Origin: Gammaproteobacteria bacterium
GTDB lineage: Bacteria; Pseudomonadota; Gammaproteobacteria; Xanthomonadales; Wenzhouxiangellaceae
Length of the DNA stretch: 64,000 nt
Reading direction: 5' to 3'
Assembly: GCA_021772975.1 (NCBI GenBank)
Contig: JAJFKY010000011.1
Span: 248,001-312,000, forward strand
How positions within the stretch are numbered: position 1 is the stretch's first letter; each line of letters opens with the position of its first letter. A model generated the notes under the pieces. It searched no databases. It was not told where the DNA came from and was given only the letters and a program-made list of their open reading frames with translations. The position numbers and the translations under genes are program-made. This document shows, piece after piece, positions 35,311 through 43,564 of the stretch.

Positions 35311-35349
35311 TCCCTGCGTGCCGATGTATAGATCATCGGCACGCAGGGA
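35311..35349. repeat. Long perfect inverted repeat after the carboxypeptidase gene
   Basis: A 16-bp perfect stem, TCCCTGCGTGCCGATG against CATCGGCACGCAGGGA, around a 7-base loop. It begins 38 bases after the stop codon at 35272. No T-run follows the stem on either strand, so it is not a classical intrinsic terminator, though it would fold strongly in RNA and could stop or protect the transcript's 3' end. Confidence 0.6.
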
Positions 35350-35407
35350 TAACTGTACGGATTCAGCTGCAATCTTTTTATGCTCGCTCTGTGATAGATT
35401 ACCAATG

Positions 35408-35431
35408 GTCGCCCGCAAGCGGGCTCCTACA
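35408..35431 (-). repeat. REP element 1
   Basis: Read on the minus strand: TGTAGGAGCCCGCTTGCGGG followed by CGAC, with a short internal palindrome (GCCCGC/GCGGGC). This is the REP type common in pseudomonads and relatives. Orientation opposite to the two copies downstream. Confidence 0.75.
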
Positions 35432-35462
35432 AGCTGCGGGAATTAACCAGTCTGCACCCTCC

Positions 35463-35486
35463 TGTAAGAGCCCGCTTGCGGGCAAC
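35463..35486 (+). repeat. REP element 2
   Basis: TGTAAGAGCCCGCTTGCGGG followed by CAAC, differing from copy 1 by two bases. Head-to-head with copy 1 across 31 bases, the arrangement of a BIME-like pair. Confidence 0.75.
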
Positions 35487-35577
35487 CTGCCTGTATACCT
35501 GATGGCTTAGCTTGGATTTACTGGTAACAGAAAACGAACTCCGACGCGCAAATGCCTATACCAACCCGCCTGATTAC

Positions 35578-35601
35578 TGTAAGAGCCCGCTCGCGGGCGA
35601 C
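35578..35601 (+). repeat. REP element 3
   Basis: TGTAAGAGCCCGCTCGCGGG followed by CGAC, in the same orientation as copy 2, 91 bases further on. Confidence 0.75.
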
Positions 35602-35957
35602 CTGACAGTATTGACTGATGGCTTAACCATGCGTGCATTAACTGATAATACAAAGCCCTGTGATAAAGAACTTCACTCCAGAAACCACACCCTGACGCAC
35701 AAGCCCGTCATTTCGACCAACGGGAGAAATCTTTACCTCAAACCAACAGAATCAACCGATATCGCATGTCTATCCAATAAATTTATCCTTCTTCTCACCC
35801 GATCTAATCGATAGAACACATTACGCCATGCACTAAATCAGGCTGCCTGACCAACCAGTAATCTCAGCGGCCAAAGCATAACCGCTATTGTGAACCCGCT
35901 ACGATTCACCTATGCTCGTGCGGCTAAAGCCATAAGCCTTCGGGATCTATATCGACC
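35602..35957. other. Repeat-rich intergenic region before the symporter
   Basis: No gene supported; an open frame crossing 35512-35814 runs through the REP copies and has no protein-like features. Around 35708-35735 lies GTCATTTCGACCAACGGGAG followed by AAATCTTT, a short intergenic repeat type seen in many genomes (from memory). The symporter promoter should lie in the last 150 bases. Confidence 0.5.
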
Positions 35958-37634
35958 ATGACCGACCAAATCAATCAGTTTCTGCTTTTTATCGATAGCC
36001 TGCTGGGTTCGGCAGCTTATTTCCCGTTTCTGCTGTTAGGCACCGGGCTGTTTTTCACGCTGTACCTTAAATTTCCGCAGATTCGTTATTTCGGCCATGC
36101 CTGGAAAGTGGTCAGCGGCAAGTTTTCCAAACAAGACGCGCCCGGCGACACCAGTCATTTCGGGGCCTTGACCACCGCGCTGTCCGGCACGGTTGGCACC
36201 GGCAATATCGGCGGTGTGGCGCTGGCCATCCACCTGGGTGGCCCGGCAGCGATTTTCTGGATGTGGGCAACCGCCTTTCTGGGTATGGCCACCAAGTTTG
36301 TAGAAGTCACCCTGTCACACAAATACCGGATCAAAACCGAAGATGGCACCATTGCCGGCGGACCGATGTTCGTGATGGAAAAAGCCCTCAATATGAAATG
36401 GCTGGCGGTCATCTTCGCCATCGGTATGATTGTCTCGGCGTTTGGCGCCGGCAATATGCCACAGATCAACTCGATAGCCGCCGGCATGCGCGAAACCTTT
36501 GATATCCCGCCAATCTGGACCGGCGCGATACTTTCGGTGTTTTTGTTTATGGTGGTAGTCGGCGGAATCAAACGCATTGCCAAAGTCACCGAAGCCATTG
36601 TACCGACCATGGCTGCGCTATATATCATCGGCGCGCTGGCGGTAATTTTCACCAACCTGGGCAATATCGTTCCGTCATTCATGTCCATTCTGCAGGACAT
36701 ATTCTCGGGTTCCGCCGCCAGCGGTGGTTTTATCGGCGCCAGTTTCGCCTTTGCCTTTAACCGCGGCGTTAACCGTGGCTTGTTTTCCAATGAAGCCGGG
36801 CAAGGCTCTGCCCCGATAGCACATGCCGCCGCGCGCGGCGACAGCCCGGTCTCGGAAGGCTTTGTTTCGATTCTGGAACCGTTTATCGACACCATCGTTA
36901 TCTGCACCATTACCGCCCTGGTGTTGCTGTCGTCCGGCGTGTGGAGTGAGAAGTTCGAAAATGATTTCCAGCGTACCGACATGCAGTACGTGGCGGGTGA
37001 CATTTCCGACCAGAACCAGACCGGTCTGAGTTCACTCTATGGCCATCTGGTCGGTGGCGAGCGGCTGGACAGTTTTAATGGCGTAATCAACGTGCAAGAC
37101 GGCATTGCCGTCAGTGGTGGCTATACTCTGATCAATGCCCGCTCGGTGGCCGAAGAAGTCAGTTACCGTTTCCAGAACCAGCCTTATACCGGCGAGCTCA
37201 CCATCAATGACGGGCGGCTGGCCAGTAGCGCAGTTCAGGATGAAATCCTGGTAACCGGCCGATCCCTGCTGCACTCGGTGCCTTTGACCACCGTGGCCTT
37301 TACCTATTCACCCTTCGGCGAATATGGTAAATACATTGTCTCGATCGGTTTATTGTTGTTCGCTTTTTCCACCGCCATCGCCTGGTCGTATTACGGCAAC
37401 CGCGCGACGATCTATCTGTTCGGTCAACGCGGGGTATTGCCGTACCGGATGTTTTATATCGGCGGTTTTTTTCTGGCCTCATTCGCCGATACCACTATCA
37501 TCTGGACTTTATCGGCCATCACCATCGTGCTGACCACCATTCCCAATTTACTGGCCATATTTTTATTGCGCCGGGATATGCGCGATACCGTGAATCAGTA
37601 TTGGGTGGAGTTTCGCAAGGGGCCCATCGACTGA
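35958..37634 (+). CDS. Sodium:alanine symporter (AGCS family) with an inserted loop domain
   Basis: 558 residues. Takes up alanine or glycine with sodium across the inner membrane. Family marks: [49 protein letters not shown], and [15 protein letters not shown]. Typical members have about 450-490 residues. Here about 100 residues (roughly 330-438) of hydrophilic sequence sit before V-P-L-T-T-V-A-F, where most members have a short loop. It lies alone between the REP cluster and a convergent gene. Confidence 0.9.
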   Translation: MTDQINQFLLFIDSLLGSAAYFPFLLLGTGLFFTLYLKFPQIRYFGHAWKVVSGKFSKQDAPGDTSHFGALTTALSGTVGTGNIGGVALAIHLGGPAAIFWMWATAFLGMATKFVEVTLSHKYRIKTEDGTIAGGPMFVMEKALNMKWLAVIFAIGMIVSAFGAGNMPQINSIAAGMRETFDIPPIWTGAILSVFLFMVVVGGIKRIAKVTEAIVPTMAALYIIGALAVIFTNLGNIVPSFMSILQDIFSGSAASGGFIGASFAFAFNRGVNRGLFSNEAGQGSAPIAHAAARGDSPVSEGFVSILEPFIDTIVICTITALVLLSSGVWSEKFENDFQRTDMQYVAGDISDQNQTGLSSLYGHLVGGERLDSFNGVINVQDGIAVSGGYTLINARSVAEEVSYRFQNQPYTGELTINDGRLASSAVQDEILVTGRSLLHSVPLTTVAFTYSPFGEYGKYIVSIGLLLFAFSTAIAWSYYGNRATIYLFGQRGVLPYRMFYIGGFFLASFADTTIIWTLSAITIVLTTIPNLLAIFLLRRDMRDTVNQYWVEFRKGPID

Positions 37635-37709
37635 CTGCTGGGTCAGCAAAGCAGTATGCACCCTCTGGTTAAATATTTGGATACAGCCCAGGATAAATAC
37701 CGTGCAAGT

Positions 37710-37736
37710 AAAAAGGGCAAGAAATAATCTTGCCCC
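37710..37736 (-). terminator. Rho-independent terminator for the TSP3-repeat gene
   Basis: On the minus strand: stem GGGCAAGA/TCTTGCCC (8 bp, with an extra G at the base), loop of 5, followed by TTTTT. It lies 29 bases past the stop codon of the minus-strand gene at 37765 and may also end the convergent symporter transcript. Confidence 0.8.
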
Positions 37737-37764
37737 TGCCGCGGAAACCACTGATAAAAAAGCC

Positions 37765-38820
37765 TTACAGGCAGGTTGGAAACAAAGTTCCTACACTTAA
37801 CGCACATTGAGTAAAACCCGGATCATAACAAGTAAAACTGGAGATAACCCCTATCGTTTCCCAGCGGGTCGTGCTTGATCCATCACAAAACGTTGTGCGG
37901 TAGAGCCCCTCCCGGGTGGTGGTGTTGCTGATGATATCGTGTTCAACGCTCTGCCCCGCGAAGTCACCGCATATCTGCCCGGTGTTAAACTGGCGTACAT
38001 TGTCAACGGTATCAATCAATACGGTGACCTGTAGATCATCGTCAACATCGCAGACATTACCTACGCCATCGCCATCACAATCCGCCTGGCCGGGATTATT
38101 AACGCTCGGGCAGTTATCATCGATATTCTGCACGCCATCAAAATCCATATCCTCGCAGGCGCCGTTGCCATCATTATCTATCAGGTCGCAAAGCCCTGGA
38201 CCCTGGAATCTGACTGCTGGCAGTTGTGATACCGACTCCAACACCAACAGCGTTGACATCAGTTGAGTGGTATCGGCATCAGTTGGGGTAGCTGATTCCA
38301 GCGTCTGCAATTTGAAGCTGCCCAGCGACAGACCGTTCAACTCAATATCAATTGTCAGCGCAGCAAGCGCCGCAATACCGATATCCGAAAGAATGGCCCT
38401 GCTGTCGGCAGCAGCGAACAGTGGTATAGCATCAAGCCTATCGTTACCAGCGAAATCAATACGCTCAACGCCTTTGATTTCATTTCCATAATAAGTTGTA
38501 GCGATCAGAATATTATTCGGATAGATATCACTGGCCTGCAGCGGCAAGCTGAAGTAGCGCTGATCCAGACGAGCCGCACAGGTTCCAGCCTGCTGGCAAA
38601 GATCAGCAGCGTCTTTTGCCACGAATACGGTATCAGGATTGAGCAACTCCCCAGTTTCTTCAAACTGAGCCTGTTGTCTGTCCTCCGTCAATCCCTGCTG
38701 CCACTTGATCAAACCCTCGGCAGATAGGTCATTAGCTTGAGCGAACACACTGCCAGTGACTGCCACGGCAAGGGCTATTAAGCACAGCTGTATGCCGGGT
38801 GTATATTTTTGAATCATCAT
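37765..38820 (-). CDS. Exported protein with thrombospondin type 3-like calcium-binding repeats
   Basis: 351 residues from the ATG at 38820, preceded by GGAG; a start four codons upstream is possible. Signal peptide ends at V-F-A-Q (about residue 28). The middle (about 225-275) holds a run of acidic repeats: D-N-D-G-N-G-A-C-E-D, D-F-D-G-V-Q-N-I-D-D-N-C-P and D-C-D-G-D-G-V-G-N-V-C-D-V-D-D-D, which are thrombospondin type 3 / calcium-loop repeats with paired cysteines. The N- and C-terminal parts are unfamiliar, with several cysteines. It should be secreted or on the surface. Function unknown. Confidence 0.78.
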   Translation of the reverse strand: MMIQKYTPGIQLCLIALAVAVTGSVFAQANDLSAEGLIKWQQGLTEDRQQAQFEETGELLNPDTVFVAKDAADLCQQAGTCAARLDQRYFSLPLQASDIYPNNILIATTYYGNEIKGVERIDFAGNDRLDAIPLFAAADSRAILSDIGIAALAALTIDIELNGLSLGSFKLQTLESATPTDADTTQLMSTLLVLESVSQLPAVRFQGPGLCDLIDNDGNGACEDMDFDGVQNIDDNCPSVNNPGQADCDGDGVGNVCDVDDDLQVTVLIDTVDNVRQFNTGQICGDFAGQSVEHDIISNTTTREGLYRTTFCDGSSTTRWETIGVISSFTCYDPGFTQCALSVGTLFPTCL

Positions 38821-39288
38821 AATGAACTCCATTTCTTTCAGATATAAGACACTTATCAATTCCGATAAATGCTGCTGATAGTTATAGATCAGGCTGAATG
38901 GAACGTATATATAGATGCCACAAGTGGGACTAAAAGCGTCGTAAACGGCCTAGAGTGCTTATGCAGGATCAGCAAGCTTCTCTAAATCAGGACAGGCACC
39001 TGTTGACACTAAATCAGGACATGACACTAAATCAGGACAGGCACCTGTTGTATGCCATGCTCCACAGAGTATCGGTCTGTTTTCTGAGGCACTGAACCAT
39101 GCCTGTGTTGTAACTTCTTGCATGAAATCATCGCCATGGCCGCACATGGTTACGTGCGGCGGTGGGCTTCTATAACGCCTGCGCTGATTGCGTTGAGGCA
39201 GTATTCTGATAGGTTTTTCAGTTAATTATGCGCCCGGCAGCAACCCAAAATGCTGCGCGGCACGTTGTTCCAGAATTCGTTATGCGGT
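38821..39288. other. Intergenic region with short direct repeats
   Basis: No gene supported. Three copies of CTAAATCAGGACA occur at 38982, 39009 and 39027; the first and third continue as GGCACCTGTTG. The nested AGGACAGGC is the same short motif found around the transposase gene (see 40583-40633, 41923-41961, 43329-43358). Confidence 0.6.
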
Positions 39289-40248
39289 TTATTTGTTCCG
39301 CTCATCCACACGCAACAACGTCTGCGGGTGAAACGTATACCAGGCAAACCAGAACAAGCGCTTGACCGGATAGCTCTGGCCAGACTCGGCATTGGTCACG
39401 GTGACGCTGCCATCACTGTGATACTCAACGTTAATCTGGTGGCCGTCGATGTTCTCCTGCAACCGGCCAGTTTCCTGCAGCCATGTTGCTTCATAGGCAA
39501 CCGGCTGATCACCAATGATGGCGCCGTAGACCAGTTTTTTCACATGCAAGCGTGCGTCGGTGGCCGATACTGGGAGAAATAACCGATCGGACTCGCGGTA
39601 GTCGCCGTAGCGATCCTGGGTGTAGTCTTTGTCGTCAAAGCCGGTGTCGGTGGACAATAACAGCGTATCGGGATGGCGCTCACGCCAGGTTTGCCAGGTG
39701 GTCATGGTGACCGGGATTTCCTGCAACTGCGCGCCGGTCTTCGGTCCCATGATAGCCTCGCCGGTGATCTGCGCCCACAAGGACTCGGTGCTGCGGTCAT
39801 ACAACACCAGATCGGATTCGTGCAACACACCGGATACGCCAAATTCCACGGCTTCATCATCCAGTTCGCGCCGAAAGGCAACACCCGACCCGCACAACGG
39901 GCAATAGCTGACCACCACCGGTTCGCCACCGAAGCTATCATTGACAATTTCATGATGGAGCAGAATTTTGCTGGGGTAAGCCTTGGTTTCACCATTCAGT
40001 TTCACGGCAAGTACCAGATCATCGCCATTGACATGATCTGCGGCATCTGCAGCAACGAATTTAGGGTCATCAATGGAAGGTATGCAGTCACGCGCCGGAC
40101 AAGCCTGTACGAGGCTGTCGAATGGCACTGCGATAGGCGTATTGTCATCAAAACCAAAGGTTTCAGTCAGGACATTGGATTCGTACTCAGGGCGCTGTGC
40201 GGCGGCATTGAGAGAAATCAGAAGTAAAATAAGAGTTATCTGGCGCAT
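39289..40248 (-). CDS. DUF3179 domain-containing exported protein
   Basis: 319 residues. A short signal peptide (1-17, ending N-A-A-A). The body matches DUF3179: I-P-S-I-D-D-P-K-F, L-A-V-K-L-N-G-E-T-K-A-Y-P, H-H-E-I-V-N-D-S-F-G-G-E-P-V-V-V-S-Y-C-P-L-C-G-S-G, then T-G-x-A-x-x-G and L-S-T-D-T-G. The C-P-L-C site suggests a metal or redox centre. Function not established for the family. It lies at the left edge of the repeat-rich region with the transposase gene. Confidence 0.85.
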   Translation of the reverse strand: MRQITLILLLISLNAAAQRPEYESNVLTETFGFDDNTPIAVPFDSLVQACPARDCIPSIDDPKFVAADAADHVNGDDLVLAVKLNGETKAYPSKILLHHEIVNDSFGGEPVVVSYCPLCGSGVAFRRELDDEAVEFGVSGVLHESDLVLYDRSTESLWAQITGEAIMGPKTGAQLQEIPVTMTTWQTWRERHPDTLLLSTDTGFDDKDYTQDRYGDYRESDRLFLPVSATDARLHVKKLVYGAIIGDQPVAYEATWLQETGRLQENIDGHQINVEYHSDGSVTVTNAESGQSYPVKRLFWFAWYTFHPQTLLRVDERNK

Positions 40249-40404
40249 AGGAATAATCTGGGTGGAGGTGGCGGTTTATGCTAAGTATACGCCAGTCCAT
40301 TTTCAGGGAAGATTTTTGCCGATTACTGGTAGCGGAAGTTGTAACGAAAAAGCAATTGAAAGGCATTGGAAGTCAGGGAAGTTAGGAAAGTCCAGGGGGG
40401 GGGG

Positions 40405-40489
40405 ATTAGAGCGGTCGGGCTATTCGCCCGGAAAAAATGGCCAGATACCCGATGAGGCTACACCGATACTGATAAGATTGAGACTATAA
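40405..40489 (+). pseudogene. 3' fragment of a second REP-type transposase gene
   Basis: Translates to R-S-G-Y-S-P-G-K-N-G-Q-I-P-D-E-A-T-P-I-L, aligning with S-G-R-A-I-H-P-D-K-N-G-K-I-P-D-E-T-P-P-I-L of the intact transposase (codons around 41490-41570). It carries a stop after R-L-R-L. The rest of the gene is missing, and a run of ten G precedes it. Confidence 0.6.
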
Positions 40490-40582
40490 ATCAAACTGTG
40501 TAACTGCTTATCATTAACCCTGTAACAGGAGATAAGCTATGAGCAAGACTGATGATATCCAGGCGAGTGAGCAGAAGCATTA

Positions 40583-40633
40583 GAAGCATTGGGACAGGCA
40601 TAGCTCGGGAAGCATTGGGACAGGCATAGCTCG
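40583..40633 (+). repeat. 26-bp tandem repeat with GGGACAGGCA core
   Basis: GAAGCATTGGGACAGGCATA followed by GCTCG occurs at 40583-40607 and again at 40609-40633, period 26. A partial third unit (GAAGCATT) precedes it. Confidence 0.7.
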
Positions 40634-40725
40634 TAGACCACATCCTACAGCAAACCACTGCCATTTCTGATACCCGATGGTTTCTCGCTGGATTACTCTG
40701 CAATCTGTTTCTGATTGGATGCTAC

Positions 40726-41733
40726 ATGACCGTTGCACGCTCATCTTTAGTTTCGCTATCTGCCACACCTTACTACCATGTTATTGGTCGTTGCGTGCGG
40801 CGGGCATTTTTGTGTGGGGTCGATTCTGCGTCCGGACGCTGCTTTGAGCATCGGCGAGAATGGATAGTAGAACGATTGGCATTGCTTTCATCCGTTTTCG
40901 CCATTGAGGTGTGTGCCTATGCGGTGATGAGCAATCATTATCACCTGGTGATCAAGCTGAATCCTGCTGTAGCCGATGATTGGTCGAATGCTGAGGTGAT
41001 TGCTCGTTGGTGTTCGCTGTACTCAGGGCACCCACTGGTACAGCGGCATCAGGCCGGTGAAGCATTGAGTCCGGGCGAGTTATCAGCAATTTTTGATCTG
41101 GTGGCTATGTATCGAACACGATTGGCTGACCTGTCCTGGTTTATGCGTGGGTTGAACCATCACATCGCCTGCCGGGCCAATGCTGAAGACAATTGTACCG
41201 GACACTTCTGGGAAGGTCGATTCAAGTCTCAGGCGTTACTGGATGAGCAAGCTTTGATCAGTTGTATGGCCTATGTGGATTTGAATCCAATCCGGGCCAG
41301 TATAGCTGATACACCAGAACGATCAGATTTTACCTCGATTCAGCAACGCATCAAACAATCAAAGAGCAAACCGCAACCTCAAACCGGATCAATGTCTAAA
41401 GAGATTCCAAGGCTATTGGGTTTTTCTGGAAGACTGGACGGTAACCAAGGTTTGCCCTTCTCACTGGATGATTATCTGAATCTGGTGGATTGGAGCGGTC
41501 GAGCGATTCACCCGGATAAGAACGGAAAGATACCCGATGAGACCCCACCGATTCTATCGAGGTTAGGTATTGCACCCGATGAATTAATTCATCATCTGTC
41601 CAGGCAGCAGCAACACGGGTTTTATCATGTCATTGGCAAAGCCAGCACCATCCGGGATGTTCTAAATGAGTTGGGTGTTGCTTTTCTGAAAGGCATCAGT
41701 GCAGCCAATCGGCTGTTTCCTCAGCTCAAGTAG
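40726..41733 (+). CDS. REP-associated (IS200-like, Y1) transposase
   Basis: 335 residues. The HUH motif is in Y-A-V-M-S-N-H-Y-H-L-V-I (about 65-76), with T-P-Y-Y-H-V-I-G-R-C near the N-terminus and G-H-F-W-E-G-R-F-K-S-Q-A-L-L-D later, which are the marks of RAYT/TnpA_REP single-strand transposases. The nucleophilic Tyr is probably Y177 in A-Y-V-D-L-N-P-I-R-A or near it. RAYTs act on REP or similar hairpins; the REP copies at 35408-35601 and the GGACAGGC repeats around this gene are candidate substrates. Codon use looks less GC-rich than the neighbouring core genes. Confidence 0.88.
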   Translation: MTVARSSLVSLSATPYYHVIGRCVRRAFLCGVDSASGRCFEHRREWIVERLALLSSVFAIEVCAYAVMSNHYHLVIKLNPAVADDWSNAEVIARWCSLYSGHPLVQRHQAGEALSPGELSAIFDLVAMYRTRLADLSWFMRGLNHHIACRANAEDNCTGHFWEGRFKSQALLDEQALISCMAYVDLNPIRASIADTPERSDFTSIQQRIKQSKSKPQPQTGSMSKEIPRLLGFSGRLDGNQGLPFSLDDYLNLVDWSGRAIHPDKNGKIPDETPPILSRLGIAPDELIHHLSRQQQHGFYHVIGKASTIRDVLNELGVAFLKGISAANRLFPQLK

Positions 41734-42096
41734 CCAACCACAGCCCAAAACACACCAATCGGCAGTTGCCGAGGCTTGGCGTGCCAGAAGTTTGTGAAAA
41801 CTATTAAGTAGTAACAAAACCCCTCCTTAACTCAGTCAACGCCTACTATCCAAGCCTAAACTCCGTGATTAAAGCAAGTGAAGCATCTTATACCTCACAA
41901 CTTTTTGGTTTGCTTAAGCTATGCCTGTCCTATACTTTCTCTATACCTTCTTGCCTGTCCTGTACCTTCACTGTACCTTCTTTTGTACCTTCTTTTGTAC
42001 CTTCTGTATCTTTTTCTATACTTTCTACCATCTAATTGAATCATGATAACGAGCGGGTGTTACCATATTGGCCCGTTGCTAGCAAAGCTATAAAAA
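41734..42096. repeat. Intergenic repeats between transposase and MscS genes
   Basis: No gene supported. 41826-41931 is a direct repeat, shared in diverged form with 43378-43475 on the other side of the MscS gene. Within and after it come GCCTGTCCT at 41923 and 41953 and a run of TACCTTC units (CTGTACCTTC, TTTTGTACCTTC twice) up to about 42010. Confidence 0.65.
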
Positions 42097-43323
42097 ATGT
42101 TCGAACAACTTGGCTCGATTCACCCTTTTTTACCACCCACTGCAAGCCTGCTAGCGCTATTGACAGCTGCGGTAATTATAGATTTGGTTGCTAAACGGGT
42201 TTTGGTCAGTGCGGTTCGAAGATTGGCTAAACACTCCAAGGTTACCTGGGATGACATATTGGTTAGCCATAATGTCTTCGGCCGTTTTGTACAAATTGTG
42301 CCAGCCTTAATCATATTCACCGGTGTGCCGTTTATCCCCGACTTAACGGAAAGTACTGTGCAACTGATGCGTAACCTGGCAATGGGCTACATGGTGTTAA
42401 TGCTGACTTTAGCACTGACTGCGACGCTTAGCGCAGTCAACAGTATCTATGCTGCCTCACCGGTTGCTAAACACCGCCCGCTAAAAGGCTTTGTGCAACT
42501 GTTGCAAATCATTGTTTGGGTTTTCGGTAGTGTGCTGATCATATCTGCGGTACTCGATCGCTCGCCATTATTGCTACTCGGCGGTTTTGGTGCAATGACA
42601 GCTATTTTACTATTGATATTTAAGGATACGATCTTATCATTGGTTGCCAGTGTGCAACTGACTGCACAGGATATGGTACGGGTTGGTGATTGGCTTGAAA
42701 TGCCGCAATTTGGTGCAGATGGTGATGTGGTTGATGTGCAGTTACACACCGTTAAAGTACAGAATTGGGATAAAACCATCACCACCATCCCAACACACCG
42801 CTTAATTACCGATTCGTTCAAAAACTGGCGAGGCATGTCACAAGCAGGCGCCCGTCGGATTAAACGCGCCATTATTATTGATATTGCGTCGGTTCGTATC
42901 CAAACGCAGGATGAAATTGATTACTTTACCCGCTTTGTGTTGTTGAAGAATTATATTAAAAATAAGCAAAAGCAGCTGGCCGAGTACAACGCAGGGCTTG
43001 AGGCCGAAGTGGATGAAGCAGTGAATAAACGGCAGCTAACCAATATTGGAACGTTTAGAGCCTATGCATATAACTATCTGAAAAACCATCCAAAAATAGA
43101 TACCCATATGACACTAATTGTCCGCCAGCTCGCTCCCAGTTCGGAGGGGTTGCCGCTAGAGATTTACTGCTTTACCAATACTACCGAATGGGCTGCCTAT
43201 GAAGGTATCCAGGCGGATATCTTTGATCATTTGCTGGCGATTGTGCCGGAGTTTGGGCTTCGGGTATATCAGAAACCCTCGGGTACGGATTTGTTGAATC
43301 TAAATAAAGAGGGTAAAAAATAA
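42097..43323 (+). CDS. Mechanosensitive ion channel, YbdG/MscS family
   Basis: 408 residues. Four to five N-terminal membrane helices (to about residue 185), then the MscS-domain beta region with V-G-D-W-L-E-M-P-x-F-G-A-D-G-D-V-V-D-V-Q-L-H-T-V-K-V-Q-N-W-D-K-T-I-T-T-I-P-T-H-R-L. The W-D-K-T-I-T-T-I-P-T and the insertion around E-I-D-Y-F-T-R match the YbdG-type subfamily, which is larger than MscS. It should open on osmotic downshock. The gene is bracketed by diverged direct repeats of about 100 bp. Confidence 0.9.
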   Translation: MFEQLGSIHPFLPPTASLLALLTAAVIIDLVAKRVLVSAVRRLAKHSKVTWDDILVSHNVFGRFVQIVPALIIFTGVPFIPDLTESTVQLMRNLAMGYMVLMLTLALTATLSAVNSIYAASPVAKHRPLKGFVQLLQIIVWVFGSVLIISAVLDRSPLLLLGGFGAMTAILLLIFKDTILSLVASVQLTAQDMVRVGDWLEMPQFGADGDVVDVQLHTVKVQNWDKTITTIPTHRLITDSFKNWRGMSQAGARRIKRAIIIDIASVRIQTQDEIDYFTRFVLLKNYIKNKQKQLAEYNAGLEAEVDEAVNKRQLTNIGTFRAYAYNYLKNHPKIDTHMTLIVRQLAPSSEGLPLEIYCFTNTTEWAAYEGIQADIFDHLLAIVPEFGLRVYQKPSGTDLLNLNKEGKK

Positions 43324-43377
43324 ATCATGCCTGTCCTGTTTGTAGATGTGCCTGTCCTGTTTGTACTTGTTTGTACT

Positions 43378-43475
43378 CTTAACTCAGTCAGCTCCTATTA
43401 TCCAAGCCTAAATTCCGCGACTACAGCAAATGAAGCGTTTAAAACCTTGAGCTGTGGCTGAACTGTGCCTGCCCT
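43378..43475 (+). repeat. Second copy of the direct repeat flanking the MscS gene
   Basis: Begins CTTAACTCAGTCA, as at 41826. By hand alignment 51 of the first 59 positions agree with 41826-41884; similarity weakens after that and picks up again at GCCTGCCCT, parallel to GCCTGTCCT at the other copy. Two more GCCTGTCCT units stand just before it (43329 and 43350). Confidence 0.65.
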
Positions 43476-43564
43476 ATATCTCGCTATACCTGCATATCTT
43501 TGTACTATATCTTTGCCTATATCTTTGTCTTCTTACCCTGTATTTAGCTGTATCAGCTTTGGAG

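Larger units (their letters stand above)
40249..40725. other. Repeat-rich spacer upstream of the transposase gene
   Basis: No intact gene. It holds a run of ten G residues (40395-40404), a degenerate fragment of a second transposase copy (40405-40489) and a 26-bp tandem repeat (40583-40633). An open frame from 40073 to 40489 overlaps the DUF3179 gene antisense; only its last 28 or so codons look like protein. Confidence 0.6.

Noticed and set aside
35512-35814. 100-residue open frame across the REP copies
   Set aside because: The frame runs through REP elements and repeats; no protein-like features.
38821-39288. Possible CRISPR-like spacing of CTAAATCAGGACA repeats
   Set aside because: Only three short copies at irregular spacing (27 and 18 bases), without consistent spacers or cas genes.
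40073-40489. 138-residue plus-strand open frame
   Set aside because: Most of it is antisense to the DUF3179 gene; only the last part is a transposase fragment, listed separately.
41940-42020. TACCTTC-rich run as a microsatellite or regulatory array
   Set aside because: Units are irregular and run out near the MscS gene; I include it only as part of the repeat region.
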